A DNA stretch of 64,000 nt from Chersky-840 sp036511675 (GTDB lineage: Bacteria; Actinomycetota; Acidimicrobiia; Acidimicrobiales; UBA8190), in the NCBI GenBank assembly GCA_036511675.1, contig DATCBU010000117.1, forward strand, positions 1 through 64,000, written 5' to 3'. The stretch's first letter is position 1, and each line of letters starts with the position of its first letter. The notes beneath the pieces were generated by a model that saw nothing but the letters and a program-made list of their open reading frames with translations, did not search any database and was not told where the DNA came from. The translations under genes and the position numbers were made by a program. Shown here one piece after another: positions 49,534 through 62,532 of this stretch.

Positions 49534-49950
49534 CTACGCCGGCGTTGCGCCTGCTTGTGCTCCAGCTTCTGCTCGGGCGACAGCCTCGGCCCGGTCATCG
49601 AAACCGACGATGTCGACGATGCGGCCGTCGCTGACGGTCAGCACCTGCCACCGTGGCGCCGCGCCGCCGTCCTCGTGCTCTTCTTGCCTGCCACGGACGG
49701 TCAAGCCGACGAGGAGACGGTCACCGAGGACCACGACCTCGGTCACCGAGGCCCGGACTCCTGATTCCCGGCCGCGCTGGTACCAAGCCAGGACCTGGTC
49801 ACGGTTCCGACACGACGGTCGTTTGGCGTCAGGCGCTCCCCACCGCACGTCGGGGTGGAGAAGCTCACGGTAGGCGGACAGGTCGGCTGCCTCGAGGGCC
49901 ACACCGACCTGGTCGGCGATGCGCTGCATGGCATCATGTTGCTCGGTCAA
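49534..49950 (-). CDS. SnoaL/NTF2-like fold protein
   Basis: 138 residues from TTG 49950, chosen because a perfect AGGAGG lies 7 bp upstream; ATG 49929 would remove seven residues. The pattern GVALEAADLSAYRELLHPDV, then WQVLTVSDGRIVDIVGFDD, is typical of SnoaL-like polyketide cyclase-fold proteins of unknown ligand. An Ala/Gly-rich tail follows. It ends facing the SDR gene and starts 11 bp downstream of the TSUP permease stop, so the two are probably cotranscribed. Confidence 0.8.
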   Translation of the reverse strand: MTEQHDAMQRIADQVGVALEAADLSAYRELLHPDVRWGAPDAKRPSCRNRDQVLAWYQRGRESGVRASVTEVVVLGDRLLVGLTVRGRQEEHEDGGAAPRWQVLTVSDGRIVDIVGFDDRAEAVARAEAGAQAGATPA

Positions 49951-49961
49951 TGCGGGACCTC

Positions 49962-50891
49962 CTAGCCCGGGGCCGTCGGGACGGTCGACAGGCCGTCGTC
50001 TTCTCCCACATGCACCGGGGGCGAAGCCTCTTTCTGCCAGGGCCGGGTGTGGGCGAGCCAGATGACCGCCGCCACAAGAAGGACCGAGCACAGCACCCAG
50101 CCGAGCGTCGTGGTCCCTACCCCGACGTACTTGAGCCCCGAGGCCAGGATCACGAAGGTGATGGCGGGCCGGACGTAGCGGTCCGGTGCTCTCGACGACA
50201 GGAACGAACCGACGAGGACCGCAGGGACGCTCCCGACGATGAGCGAGGTCGTGACCGACAGCTCGACATGACCAAACGCGAGTGCGCCCAGCGCCGCCGC
50301 CGCGGTCAGGGGGACGGCCTGGGCGAGGTCGGTGCCCACCAGTTGGTTGGCTCCGATCATGGGATAGAGGAACAGCAAGAAGACGATCATGAGCGAGCCC
50401 GACCCGACGGAGGTGATCCCGACGATGATCCCCCCGATCATCCCGATGGCGATGGTGGGTAGGGGTCGGAGGGTGAGGTCGTGGACCACACCTCGGCGGA
50501 TGTGACCGGCGCGACGGTCCAGCACGGCGCGCAGCACCATGCCTGCCGCGCCGACCAGCAGGGCGGCACCGAGGGCGATCTGCACGTTGTGCTCGGCCGC
50601 TTTGGCATTGCCGATGAGGTGGAGGAGATACGCACCCAGAAAGGCCATGGGGACCGATCCCGTCATCATCCATCCCACCAGGCGCAGATTCACGGTCCCC
50701 TTGCGCAAGTGGACGGCGGCGCCGATGGGACGCATGACCACGGCCGCCACCAGGTCGCTGGAGATGGCGATGGAGGGCTTCACCCCGAACAGCAAGATGA
50801 GCATGGGCGTCATGAGCGCCCCTCCGCCCGCGCCCGTCATCCCGACCAGGAAGCCGATGACGGCACTGCCCAGGACGATGTAGGGATCCAA
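49962..50891 (-). CDS. TSUP-family (TauE/SafE) anion permease
   Basis: The 309-residue membrane protein has about eight hydrophobic helices in two repeats, each led by the family signature: GMTGAGGGALMTPMLILLFG and GITSVGSGSLMIVFLLFLYP. Members export or import sulfite, sulfonates or sulfoacetate. Start TTG 50891 preceded by GGAGGAG. No sulfur-metabolism gene adjoins, so the substrate is open. Confidence 0.88.
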   Translation of the reverse strand: MDPYIVLGSAVIGFLVGMTGAGGGALMTPMLILLFGVKPSIAISSDLVAAVVMRPIGAAVHLRKGTVNLRLVGWMMTGSVPMAFLGAYLLHLIGNAKAAEHNVQIALGAALLVGAAGMVLRAVLDRRAGHIRRGVVHDLTLRPLPTIAIGMIGGIIVGITSVGSGSLMIVFLLFLYPMIGANQLVGTDLAQAVPLTAAAALGALAFGHVELSVTTSLIVGSVPAVLVGSFLSSRAPDRYVRPAITFVILASGLKYVGVGTTTLGWVLCSVLLVAAVIWLAHTRPWQKEASPPVHVGEDDGLSTVPTAPG

Positions 50892-50961
50892 GGGAGATGC
50901 TCCTCCGGTCGTCCGGTAGCCGACCTCAACCCTACCCGGGGTGCGGTCTTCGGCTCTTGGC

Positions 50962-53367
50962 CTACTGCGTCCGCAGGAGCTGCCCGGCAGTTTTGGACCG
51001 CGCCGCCACGAGCGCGGGCACGACGGCCAACAGGTTGGAGACGACGACGACCCCGACGGCGAGGACGGCGATCAGCCATGCGGGCACCGTGGCCACGGGA
51101 ACGGCGCCGAGGTTGGTGGCGAACGCCTTCCATACCAACTGTCCGAGGGCCACGCCGAGCGGGACTCCGCCGACGATCCCCACCAGCGCCACCGTGGTCG
51201 CCTGCCAGCACACTGCCGCGCCTACCTGCTTATTCACGAGCCCCAGGCTCTTGAGCAACCCGATCTCGCGCCGCCGGCGCGCCACGCTCACCACCAACAG
51301 GTGCAGGAGCGTGGCCGCGCCGAACAGGGCCAACATGAAGCCCAGGATGAGGGGGAAATTGACGGCCTCGCCGAAGTTGACCAGCGACGTCGGCACCCTG
51401 GGTCGCTTGGCGTCTTCGCCCGAGTACAGGCGGAGGAAGTGGGCGACGGCCGCCTGTCCCTTCGCTCCCGGCACCACACTGGCCAGCACGGCGACGGCCT
51501 GGCTCTTTTCGTAAGCGCGCCGGCACGTGCTGGCGTTGGGGCCGGTAGGACACGCGGCCTGGAGGTAGCCGTCGAGGGTGACCGCCGCGCCACCACCCAA
51601 GCCCCCCAGGCCGAACTGCCCGGAGGACGAGATCGTCCCCACCACGTGCATCGAGGCCGTGCGGATGCCGCCCGCCTGCGCCTGCACGGTCACTCGGACC
51701 ACGGACCCCACATGCGCATGCACCTGATGCAGCGTCGTGGAGCCCAGCGCGATCTCGTCGTCACGACCCGGCAGGCGTCCCGTGACCTTTGACAGCAGAA
51801 GCGGTCCACGCACGGCCTCGCCCGCCACGGTGAAAACGCTCATGCCGTTGATCGACACTTCGTTCCTAGTGCCGAGCATGATCCCCGTGACGGCGGGGTT
51901 GTGCTCGAGGCCCGTCACCTCACCGGCGATGTTGCCCGATCCCTGCTGGTTGGAGATCAACAGTTGATAGGCGTCGCCGTACAGCTCAGGCGTGGCGGTG
52001 AGGTGCGACAGGCTGGCGCCGAACACCGCAGTGGCGCACAGGGCCATGACGGCCAGCACCGTGCCGAACAGGGCCGTGCCTACCGGAACGGTGGCGGCAC
52101 CGCGCCCTTTTTCGAGGGCGTGGCGGACCCCGATCACGGCGCTGGGCGGGGCTCCGATGGCGGCCACCCGGCCGACGATGACCGAAGGCCGGGTGCTCCG
52201 GGCGCGGTCCTCGCCGAATTGCGCCCGGGAGGCGCGCACCGCGGGCCAGATACCCAAGATCAGCACCAGCACGACGATCACCGCCGCGCCGGCGAGGAGG
52301 ACGAGCGCGTCGAAGGAAAGTCCGGTGGAGGGCTCGGCCAGGCGCGCCTCGCCCACCGGGGTGAGGGGGGAGAGGGCGAAGGCGATCACGACGGCGCCGA
52401 GCCCCCCCACCAAGGCCACGAGGGTGTTGCGGGCCGTCCCCAGGGCCACGAAATGGCGTCGTTCCACGCCCAGGGCGGCGAGGGTGGGGTACTCCTCGCT
52501 TTCGACCACGCTCTGGCGACCGAGGGCCTGGCCGATGACGACCAGACCCGCCAACCCGGCCAGGAGGGCGAGCACCCACCACCCCACGGCCTGGGGATGG
52601 ATCGACGTCGTCACGGCGGCGGCGATGGTGTCCTGGTTCTGGGTGAAGACCGGATGCAGCGCGGCGCCGGCGGCGGCGAAGCGGGGGAGGTCGGTCGCAT
52701 TGTGGAGCCGAATGAGGTACTGATAGGCGAAAGTCGGGTACGCGGGTAACGGGGGCGCGTACAGGTTGTAGGAGGGAGCTTCTCCGGTGGGGAATTCACT
52801 CTCGGCCTGCTCGATCCCCACGACGTGGAAGTCGACCGTGGGCCCCTTCGCCGGCGGATTGCCGCCGTTGAGCAGCGCCTGTTTCTGTGAGGCGGCGTAG
52901 AACGGGACACGCAGTACCGACCCCACGTGGATGCCGAAGTCCTGTTCCAGGTTGTACGACGCCAACAGCTCGTTCGTCGACGACGGATTGGGCATCCGCC
53001 CCGCCACCAACTTCACGGCCCGATGAAGCGAACGCGCCGACATCGCCTGCAAGGTCAGGTTCGAGGTGTTGATGTCGTGGGTGCAGGCACAGCTGATGTT
53101 GTCGTTGCCGAGGACCGCAGCGGGCGTGACCGACGCGACGCCGGGGAGCGTGGCCAGTTGCGGCAAGGGGTCGAAGTTGTAGATGAGGACGTCGTAGCCG
53201 TGGGCGTCGACGAAGCGGGGGAAGGCGCTGGCCGTGCGGCGCCCGGCCGCGGTGGCGGCGAGCGCCAATCCGCCCACGACGGCGATCAGGACAATCAGGA
53301 TCAGCCATGCGCGCCACCGACGGCGAAGCTCCGCGCCAAAGATCAACCTGACCGCGCCCAAGACCAC
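50962..53367 (-). CDS. FtsX-type ABC transporter permease (orphan, paralogue of 31906-34491)
   Basis: 801 residues. N-terminal helix AWLILIVLIAVVGGLALAAT followed by GRRTASAFPRF, an outside MacB-like domain, a central block of helices, a second outside domain and a C-terminal FtsX block (RRRREIGLLKSLGLVNKQVG). Layout and both termini match the permease at 31906. Start GTG 53367 overlaps the AGGAGG site; TTG 53361, better spaced, may be the true start. No ABC ATPase gene is next to it. Confidence 0.85.
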   Translation of the reverse strand: MVLGAVRLIFGAELRRRWRAWLILIVLIAVVGGLALAATAAGRRTASAFPRFVDAHGYDVLIYNFDPLPQLATLPGVASVTPAAVLGNDNISCACTHDINTSNLTLQAMSARSLHRAVKLVAGRMPNPSSTNELLASYNLEQDFGIHVGSVLRVPFYAASQKQALLNGGNPPAKGPTVDFHVVGIEQAESEFPTGEAPSYNLYAPPLPAYPTFAYQYLIRLHNATDLPRFAAAGAALHPVFTQNQDTIAAAVTTSIHPQAVGWWVLALLAGLAGLVVIGQALGRQSVVESEEYPTLAALGVERRHFVALGTARNTLVALVGGLGAVVIAFALSPLTPVGEARLAEPSTGLSFDALVLLAGAAVIVVLVLILGIWPAVRASRAQFGEDRARSTRPSVIVGRVAAIGAPPSAVIGVRHALEKGRGAATVPVGTALFGTVLAVMALCATAVFGASLSHLTATPELYGDAYQLLISNQQGSGNIAGEVTGLEHNPAVTGIMLGTRNEVSINGMSVFTVAGEAVRGPLLLSKVTGRLPGRDDEIALGSTTLHQVHAHVGSVVRVTVQAQAGGIRTASMHVVGTISSSGQFGLGGLGGGAAVTLDGYLQAACPTGPNASTCRRAYEKSQAVAVLASVVPGAKGQAAVAHFLRLYSGEDAKRPRVPTSLVNFGEAVNFPLILGFMLALFGAATLLHLLVVSVARRRREIGLLKSLGLVNKQVGAAVCWQATTVALVGIVGGVPLGVALGQLVWKAFATNLGAVPVATVPAWLIAVLAVGVVVVSNLLAVVPALVAARSKTAGQLLRTQ

Positions 53368-53472
53368 CTCCTGGTCCCAGTGTCGCCCACCTCGGAGCCG
53401 CGCCCAAGGTAGCCAGCCGGTCTAGCGGGTTGGTGGTAGCACCCAATCCGGGCCGCGCCGCCTACGAGCTGC

Positions 53473-53841
53473 CTACCAGCGTTCGACGAGGTGCTCTCGA
53501 CCCGGGGGAGGCTCGCAGGGCTCTGGCCAGAAATCGGTGACCTTGGTGATGACGCCGCGGTCGAATTCGAAGAAGGCGACGGCGAGCGACGACTCGTCGG
53601 CGAGACTCCACCGGAAGAGCAGACTGCCGTTTCGCTCGTCGCCCAGGACCACGCGGGGCTCGAGATGCCAGTCCCCGGGAAACTCGGCGTTGAACGTCAC
53701 GTAGCGGTCGCGACCCCGGATGCGCTCGCGGGTCTGGGGGATCTCGTAGACCACGTCGGGATGGAGGAGCTCGGCGAGGCCGGCCCAGTCCCGGCCCTCG
53801 AGTCGCTGCGCAAAGGCGGCTACGAGCTCCTTACCGGTCAC
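53473..53841 (-). CDS. SnoaL/NTF2-like fold protein
   Basis: The 122-residue protein starts MTGKELVAAFAQRLEGRDWA and continues with LAELLHPDVVYEIPQTRERI and a C-terminal AVAFFEFDRGVITKVTDFWP strand pair, the usual SnoaL-like pattern. It is the third such fold in the window. Ligand unknown. Start GTG/ATG region at 53841, 40 bp downstream of the next gene on the same strand. Confidence 0.82.
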   Translation of the reverse strand: MTGKELVAAFAQRLEGRDWAGLAELLHPDVVYEIPQTRERIRGRDRYVTFNAEFPGDWHLEPRVVLGDERNGSLLFRWSLADESSLAVAFFEFDRGVITKVTDFWPEPCEPPPGREHLVERW

Positions 53842-53881
53842 GCCTCACACCATACGACCGGGAGGATGGGGGGCAACCCCG

Positions 53882-54451
53882 TCAGGAGGCCCGAGCCTCG
53901 CCGGTGACCCGCTTGCGGATCTCGTTGACGCGCGGACGTGCCTTGATGACCTTCCTTCGCAACGCCACCGACCCTTGGGTGTCGTAGGCCCGACGAAGGT
54001 CGAGGATGTCGCGGACGTCGCGCCGGGGTGCGGCCGCCACCACCGCGGCACTCATTTCGTAGGCGCTCTCGGCGTCCAGGCAGGCGCCGATGAGGAAGTC
54101 GGTCTCGTCCCCGTCGTCGGTGGCGGCCAATGCCAGCATGGCGCTCACCATCACGTCGAGCGCAATGGTGGCAACTCCCGATCCCCCGATGGCCAGCGTC
54201 GACCCGATGGCATCGGGCGGGTCCAGTTGCTCGGCGGGCGGTTGTTCGGTACGCAACGCTTTGACGGCATACCCGATGGAGCCGACTGCTTCGTGGGCCG
54301 ACCTCGCCATGTGCCGTGACGAGGCGTCGTCACCCTTGTCCAGCGCAACACCAAGATCCTCCATGGTGGCGTGGGCACGTTCCAGCTCGAACGCCAGTTG
54401 CACGGTCTTCTGTCGCCAATCGTAGGGACGTTGGTGCAGTTGGACTGCCAT
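53882..54451 (-). CDS. Hypothetical helical protein, 189 aa
   Basis: From ATG 54451 with GGAGG 6 bp upstream. I do not recognise the family. The protein is mostly alpha-helical: VQLAFELERAHATMEDLGVA, then Ala-rich helices, a Gly-rich turn (TLAIGGSGVATIALDVMVSA), and a basic C-terminal region (LRRKVIKARPRVNEIRKRV). No signal peptide; the GSGVATIALDVMVSAMLALAA stretch is only mildly hydrophobic. Divergent from the secreted transglycosylase gene. Confidence 0.65.
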   Translation of the reverse strand: MAVQLHQRPYDWRQKTVQLAFELERAHATMEDLGVALDKGDDASSRHMARSAHEAVGSIGYAVKALRTEQPPAEQLDPPDAIGSTLAIGGSGVATIALDVMVSAMLALAATDDGDETDFLIGACLDAESAYEMSAAVVAAAPRRDVRDILDLRRAYDTQGSVALRRKVIKARPRVNEIRKRVTGEARAS

Positions 54452-54683
54452 GAGATGCCTCCGGTTCTGGGTGCCCCAGCGTCGGGCGCGCAGCATGAGC
54501 AACAACGGCTGCTGTTCGGACCGTACCCGTCCTCGGTGTGTTCTTCGCACGATGGACGCACAACTGTGCGCACCGGTAGATGCACTCTGGGCGCGTGGGC
54601 GCATCCTGGCCCAACCGTGGGACATCCGAGGCTGTTGCAACACGAGTGACGCCTCGATCCCAGCGTGAGAACGGTGTTGGTTT

Positions 54684-55787
54684 GTGAATACCCCCATTGA
54701 CAGCTACTTTCGCAGGGTGCCTCGTGCCTGGTTCACAGCGACGGGGAGACGAGGCGGACAATGGCGGGCAGCGCGCATCGTCCCCGTCGCGCTCCTCTCT
54801 GCTCTCGTCGGAACGAGCTCATTGACGGTGCTCGTTCCGCAGCGCGCCGCAGCTGATCCTGTCGGCGCTCTCAAGGCCCAGGCGAAGGCGATCGCACAGA
54901 AGTTGGTGCAACAGCAGTTGGAGATCGACGCGTACCAGCAGCAGTACTCGGTGGCGTCGGCGAGAGTCGCCGCCGACGCGCAGGCCATCGCGCAGGTCGA
55001 CCAACAGATTGCACAGGACCAGCAGCAGTACAGCGCGGACACAGTCCAGGTGCGCCAGCTCGCCATCACGTCCTATATGAACGGTGGAGCGCTGACCGGG
55101 GCGGATGCGGCGCTGTTCGAGGGCAATGCGGAAGAGGTGCAGTCGGCGAACGAGTACGACGCCATCGCCACCGGCAACATCAACAACGCGCTGGACCAGC
55201 TCCAGAGCGCACAGGCCTCGTTGCAGGCTCAGCAGGCGGCGCTGCACCAACAACAGGCCAAGGACCAGTCGGATCAGACGGCCAAGGCCACCGCACTCGG
55301 CCAGGCCAACGACACCGAGCTCGCCATGCAGTCGGCGCAGAGCCTCGTCAGCGGCCGCCTCGCCGCCGCGGTAGCCGCGCAGACCGGCGCCGCCGACGCC
55401 GCCGCCGCGGCCGCGGTGGCTGCGGCACAGAGGGGTGGGTCAAAGCCGGGGCATGGTGGGACCAAGGCCGGGCCGGGCGGCGGGGGCACGACGGGCGGGG
55501 CACCGGGTCCCGCCATCGGGGACCCGACGCTTCCTCCGTTCCTGCAATGTGTCGTGCAGGCTGAGTCGCGCGGCAACTACGGCGCAGTGTCACCCAACGG
55601 GATGTACATGGGGGCCTTCCAGTTCAGCCAGTCGACGTGGAACTTCGCGGCCCGGGCCGCCGGCCTGCTGTATCTGATCGGCGTGCCCCCGAACCAAGCC
55701 TCGAAACCCGAACAGGACACCTTGGCCGTGGCGCTGTTCGCCCTCGACGGCCAGCAACCGTGGCTCGGGGACCGCTGTAGCGCGTAG
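54684..55787 (+). CDS. Secreted coiled-coil protein with C-terminal transglycosylase-like (Rpf-type) domain
   Basis: The 367-residue protein from GTG 54684 has a signal sequence (RIVPVALLSALVGTSSLTVL, cleavage near AAADP), a long Gln/Ala-rich coiled coil (about 60-230), an Ala-rich and then Gly-rich linker, and an 85-residue C-terminal domain with LQCVVQAESRGNYGAVSPNG and MYMGAFQFSQSTWNF. That pattern matches lysozyme-like transglycosylase and resuscitation-promoting-factor folds; the Glu in QAESRGNY is the likely catalytic acid. The coiled coil resembles peptidoglycan-hydrolase activators. Likely role: cell-wall remodelling. Confidence 0.83.
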   Translation: MNTPIDSYFRRVPRAWFTATGRRGGQWRAARIVPVALLSALVGTSSLTVLVPQRAAADPVGALKAQAKAIAQKLVQQQLEIDAYQQQYSVASARVAADAQAIAQVDQQIAQDQQQYSADTVQVRQLAITSYMNGGALTGADAALFEGNAEEVQSANEYDAIATGNINNALDQLQSAQASLQAQQAALHQQQAKDQSDQTAKATALGQANDTELAMQSAQSLVSGRLAAAVAAQTGAADAAAAAAVAAAQRGGSKPGHGGTKAGPGGGGTTGGAPGPAIGDPTLPPFLQCVVQAESRGNYGAVSPNGMYMGAFQFSQSTWNFAARAAGLLYLIGVPPNQASKPEQDTLAVALFALDGQQPWLGDRCSA

Positions 55788-55818
55788 CGCAGGCGCGGGG
55801 CGGCGCTGCGTGCTGCGC

Positions 55819-59382
<3,564 letters not shown>

Positions 59383-59520
59383 GATCCCGACAGTCTACGG
59401 CCAGTGGTCGAGTTCTCTCTCCTGGCGAGGCCGGGATGCGGTCGCCCGGGGAGTTCCGGGGAGAGGTGCAGAGGCGGGGGCCGTCGGTGGGTGGGGGGCA
59501 GCGGGTTACGATGCGGCGCC

Positions 59521-60120
59521 GTGGTGAAGATCTATACACGCAAGGGCGACGACGGCACCACCGGGCTCTACTACGGGGGTCGCGTCCGCAAGGACTCGCC
59601 GGCCATCGAGGTCAACGGGGATGTCGACGAGGCCCAAGCGGTGTTGGGCCTGGCCCGCGCCGAAGCCGAGCCGGGCTCGGAGCTCGATGACATCCTCCTG
59701 AGCCTCGAGCGCGACCTGTGGGTGCTCATGGCCGAGGTGGCCACAGCCCCGGACAACCGTCACAAGCTCGTGGAAGGGACGTCTCTCGTGACCGATGCCA
59801 TGGTGGGCGCCCTCGAGGTCCACATCGACGCGCTCAACGAGCGCTTCGAGATGCCGGCCGAATTCGTGGTGCCGGGGCAGAACCGGGTTTCCGCCGCCCT
59901 GGACGTGGCCCGCACGGTCGTGCGTCGAGCCGAACGGGAATGTGGCGGCGCGTCGCTGGCATCGGGGTCGCACGTGGGGCCCTATCTGAACCGGCTGTCG
60001 GACCTGTTGTGGACGATGGCGCGCTGGCAAGAGGGTGAGCACGTCGCGGCGCGCTCGATCGGGCACGCCCCTGGCGCCGCTGGTGGCGGTGCGGCCGGTG
60101 CCGGCGCAGGTGAGGCGTGA
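59521..60120 (+). CDS. Cob(I)alamin adenosyltransferase, PduO type
   Basis: From GTG 59521 (199 residues). ATP-binding N-terminus IYTRKGDDGTTGLYYGGRVR, the middle EFVVPGQNRVSAALDVARTV followed by VRRAERE, and YLNRLSDLLWTMARW match PduO-type ATP:corrinoid adenosyltransferases, which make adenosylcobalamin. A Gly/Ala tail follows. It overlaps pepA by four bases and is divergent from metH, placing two cobalamin users together. Confidence 0.92.
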   Translation: MVKIYTRKGDDGTTGLYYGGRVRKDSPAIEVNGDVDEAQAVLGLARAEAEPGSELDDILLSLERDLWVLMAEVATAPDNRHKLVEGTSLVTDAMVGALEVHIDALNERFEMPAEFVVPGQNRVSAALDVARTVVRRAERECGGASLASGSHVGPYLNRLSDLLWTMARWQEGEHVAARSIGHAPGAAGGGAAGAGAGEA

Positions 60121-61754
60121 GCCCGGCCGGGCCGCCGACGCGCTCGGCACTGCTCGGGGTGGCGTGGGCCGCCGCCGAGGATCCCGCCGCCGTAGCCGAG
60201 GCGGCGGGCGTGGCCGTGGCCGTGGTGGGCATCCCCGTCCTCGAGACTCCCGATGGGCCAGTGGTGGCAACCGGGGTCCCCGCCACGGTGGTCGTGAGCA
60301 CGGGAGGGGACGCGCTCTCCACCGCGCTCGACGCCGGGCGGGCCCGCCAGCGCGGGTTCAAGGGCAAGGTGGGTCAGACCCTGACCGTCGTGGGGGAGCA
60401 GAACCCCCAGGGGTCGTTGGGTGCCGAAGCGCCCGCCGTGGTGTTCGTGGGGTGTGGCACCTTCGACGGGGGTGCCGGGGGGCCGAGTGCGGCCAGCGCG
60501 TTGCGCCGGGGCGCGGCCGCCCTGGTCCGCGCCGGCGGGAAGTCGGGGGCCGCGGTGCTCATCCTTCCCGCCTCTCTCGCCGAGGGGGTCGGCTCGGGCC
60601 GCGCCGCGGTGCAGGCCGTCGTGGAAGGGGCGGTCCTCGCCGCCTACCGATTCGTCTCGCACAAAAGTGACGGCGAGGGAGGCGGGGTGGAGCGGTTCGT
60701 GGTGGCCGGTGCCGGCCTCGACGCCGCCGAGGCGGCCGAAGGGGCCCGGCGCGGTGGGGTCGTGGCCGATGCCGTGGGCCTGGCGCGCGACCTGGTGAAC
60801 GAACCGCCGAGCTCGCTGACGCCCACGCGTTTCGCCGAGGCGGCCGAGGATCACGCCGCTGGTCGTGCCGGAGTGACCGTCGAGATCTGGGACGAGCAGC
60901 GCATCGTCGACGAGCGCCTGGGGGGGCTGCTGGGCGTGGCGCGAGGCTCGGCCGAGCCGCCCCGTCTGCTCAAGATCTCCTACGAGCCCCGTGACCCTTT
61001 GACCGTAGACGGACGCGTCCCGCACGTGATCTTGGTGGGCAAGGGGATCACCTTCGACTCCGGAGGGCTGTCGCTCAAGACCCCGGACGGCATGACCACC
61101 ATGAAGACCGACATGAGCGGGGCGGCGGCGGTCCTGGCGGCGGTATCGGCCTGCGGCGAGCTCGGGGTACGGGTACGGGTCACGGCCATCGCGCCGACGA
61201 CCGAGAACATGCCCGGAGGTCGGGCCACCAAGCCCGGCGACGTGCTCACCATCCGCAACGGCAGGACCATCGAGGTGCTCAACACCGATGCCGAGGGACG
61301 TCTCGTCCTCGCCGACGGGCTGTCGCTGGCGGCGGAGCTCGAACCCGACGCCATCATCGACCTGGCCACGCTCACTGGTGCGTGCGTGGTGGCGCTGGGC
61401 ATGTCCATCGCCGGGGTGTTCGGTTCCGATGACACCCTCATCGGTCGGGTCCGGGCTGCATCGGACCGGGCCGGCGAGGGGACGTGGACGCTGCCGCTGC
61501 CCGAGGAGTACAAGTCGCACATCGACTCGGAGATCGCCGACATGAAGAACGTCGGCAAGGGAGGCCAGGCCGGTGCCATCTCGGCCGCCCTTCTGCTGGC
61601 CGAGTTCGTGGGCGACGTGCCCTGGGTGCATCTCGACATCGCCGGCCCGGCGCGCTCGGACGAGGACAATGGGATCCTCACCAAGGGCGGGACCGGCTTC
61701 GGGGTGCGCACGCTGTTGGAGCTCCTCGAGAACTACGCGGTCGCCCCGGACTGA
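60117..61754 (+). CDS. pepA: Leucyl aminopeptidase (M17)
   Basis: The 545-residue di-zinc aminopeptidase has an N-terminal regulatory/oligomer domain and a catalytic domain with LVGKGITFDSGGLSLKTPDG (Lys, Asp), MKTDMSGAAAVL (Asp) and the signature NTDAEGRLVLADG (Asp, Glu, Arg). A DIAGPARSDEDNGILTKGGT C-terminal loop is typical. Start GTG 60117 inside the adenosyltransferase stop. Some PepA proteins also bind DNA, but nothing here shows that. Confidence 0.94.
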   Translation: MSPAGPPTRSALLGVAWAAAEDPAAVAEAAGVAVAVVGIPVLETPDGPVVATGVPATVVVSTGGDALSTALDAGRARQRGFKGKVGQTLTVVGEQNPQGSLGAEAPAVVFVGCGTFDGGAGGPSAASALRRGAAALVRAGGKSGAAVLILPASLAEGVGSGRAAVQAVVEGAVLAAYRFVSHKSDGEGGGVERFVVAGAGLDAAEAAEGARRGGVVADAVGLARDLVNEPPSSLTPTRFAEAAEDHAAGRAGVTVEIWDEQRIVDERLGGLLGVARGSAEPPRLLKISYEPRDPLTVDGRVPHVILVGKGITFDSGGLSLKTPDGMTTMKTDMSGAAAVLAAVSACGELGVRVRVTAIAPTTENMPGGRATKPGDVLTIRNGRTIEVLNTDAEGRLVLADGLSLAAELEPDAIIDLATLTGACVVALGMSIAGVFGSDDTLIGRVRAASDRAGEGTWTLPLPEEYKSHIDSEIADMKNVGKGGQAGAISAALLLAEFVGDVPWVHLDIAGPARSDEDNGILTKGGTGFGVRTLLELLENYAVAPD

Positions 61755-61779
61755 CCGATGCCGACGCCGCCCCGCGGCG

Positions 61780-62532
61780 TCAGGAGGCGCGGCCGGGATG
61801 CGCCAGACCGGGATCGCGGTCGGTCATCTCCGCCCAGCGGGCGTCGGCGAGTTGGGCTAGGGCAGCCAGGTGGGCGCGCTCGCGTGTGCCGAAGCGCCAG
61901 CCCGGACGGCCCACGGCCAGGACCAGGTCCCAGGCCGTGAGGTCCACGAACCCGACGTCACCGCCTTCGGGCCCTATGGGACGAAAACCGGCGTCTCGGG
62001 ATCCGTCGTCTTCGCCGCCGGTGCTGGCGTTGGCCGGCCCACGATCGGATTCGGGGCCGGCGGTGCGCGCCTCGGTGAGCGAGGAGGAGAGCCATTGCAT
62101 CGCCGGCGGGCGACCCTGGGACGCGATGACCGAGAGCGCCTCGACATCGACGACCGCGCTCCACGTGGCATCGAGCTCGGCACAGACCCGTCGGACCAGA
62201 GCGCCCAGGACCCCGTGCGGGGTGCGTTCCTTCAGGATCATGAGCGCCGTGGTGTAGGCCTCGAGCCGTCGATCATGACGACGCCCCGACACGGGACGGA
62301 CATCTTGGAGCGCCACACCGTCGACCTCGGCGATCTCGCTGAGCAGGAGCGATAGGTGGTCTCCGTCGGCGAGTTCCACGACGAACTCGTCGACGGCCTT
62401 GCCGTCACGGTGCTCGACGACTTCCACGGCCACCAGGTCGCCGCGCACCGCTCCAATCCGACTGGCGACGGCGCCGAGCGCGCCCGGCCTGTCGGGCAGC
62501 TCCACCCGGAGCAGGAACGTCGCCACTGTCAC
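61780..62532 (-). CDS. ACT-domain protein
   Basis: The 250-residue protein begins TVATFLLRVELPDRPGALGA, followed by AVEVVEHRDGKAVDEFVVEL, an N-terminal ACT fold that binds amino acids or similar ligands. The rest resembles a divergent GAF-like sensing region (DATWSAVVDVEALSVIAS) with a C-terminal helix (ERAHLAALAQLADARWAEM). No catalytic domain. A regulatory role is likely, target unknown. Convergent with pepA, 25 bp apart. Confidence 0.8.
   Translation of the reverse strand: MTVATFLLRVELPDRPGALGAVASRIGAVRGDLVAVEVVEHRDGKAVDEFVVELADGDHLSLLLSEIAEVDGVALQDVRPVSGRRHDRRLEAYTTALMILKERTPHGVLGALVRRVCAELDATWSAVVDVEALSVIASQGRPPAMQWLSSSLTEARTAGPESDRGPANASTGGEDDGSRDAGFRPIGPEGGDVGFVDLTAWDLVLAVGRPGWRFGTRERAHLAALAQLADARWAEMTDRDPGLAHPGRAS

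Noticed and set aside
59383..59520. Cobalamin riboswitch upstream of metH
   Set aside because: No recognisable B12-box-like core could be seen by eye in 138 bp, and full elements are usually longer. A covariance search would settle it.
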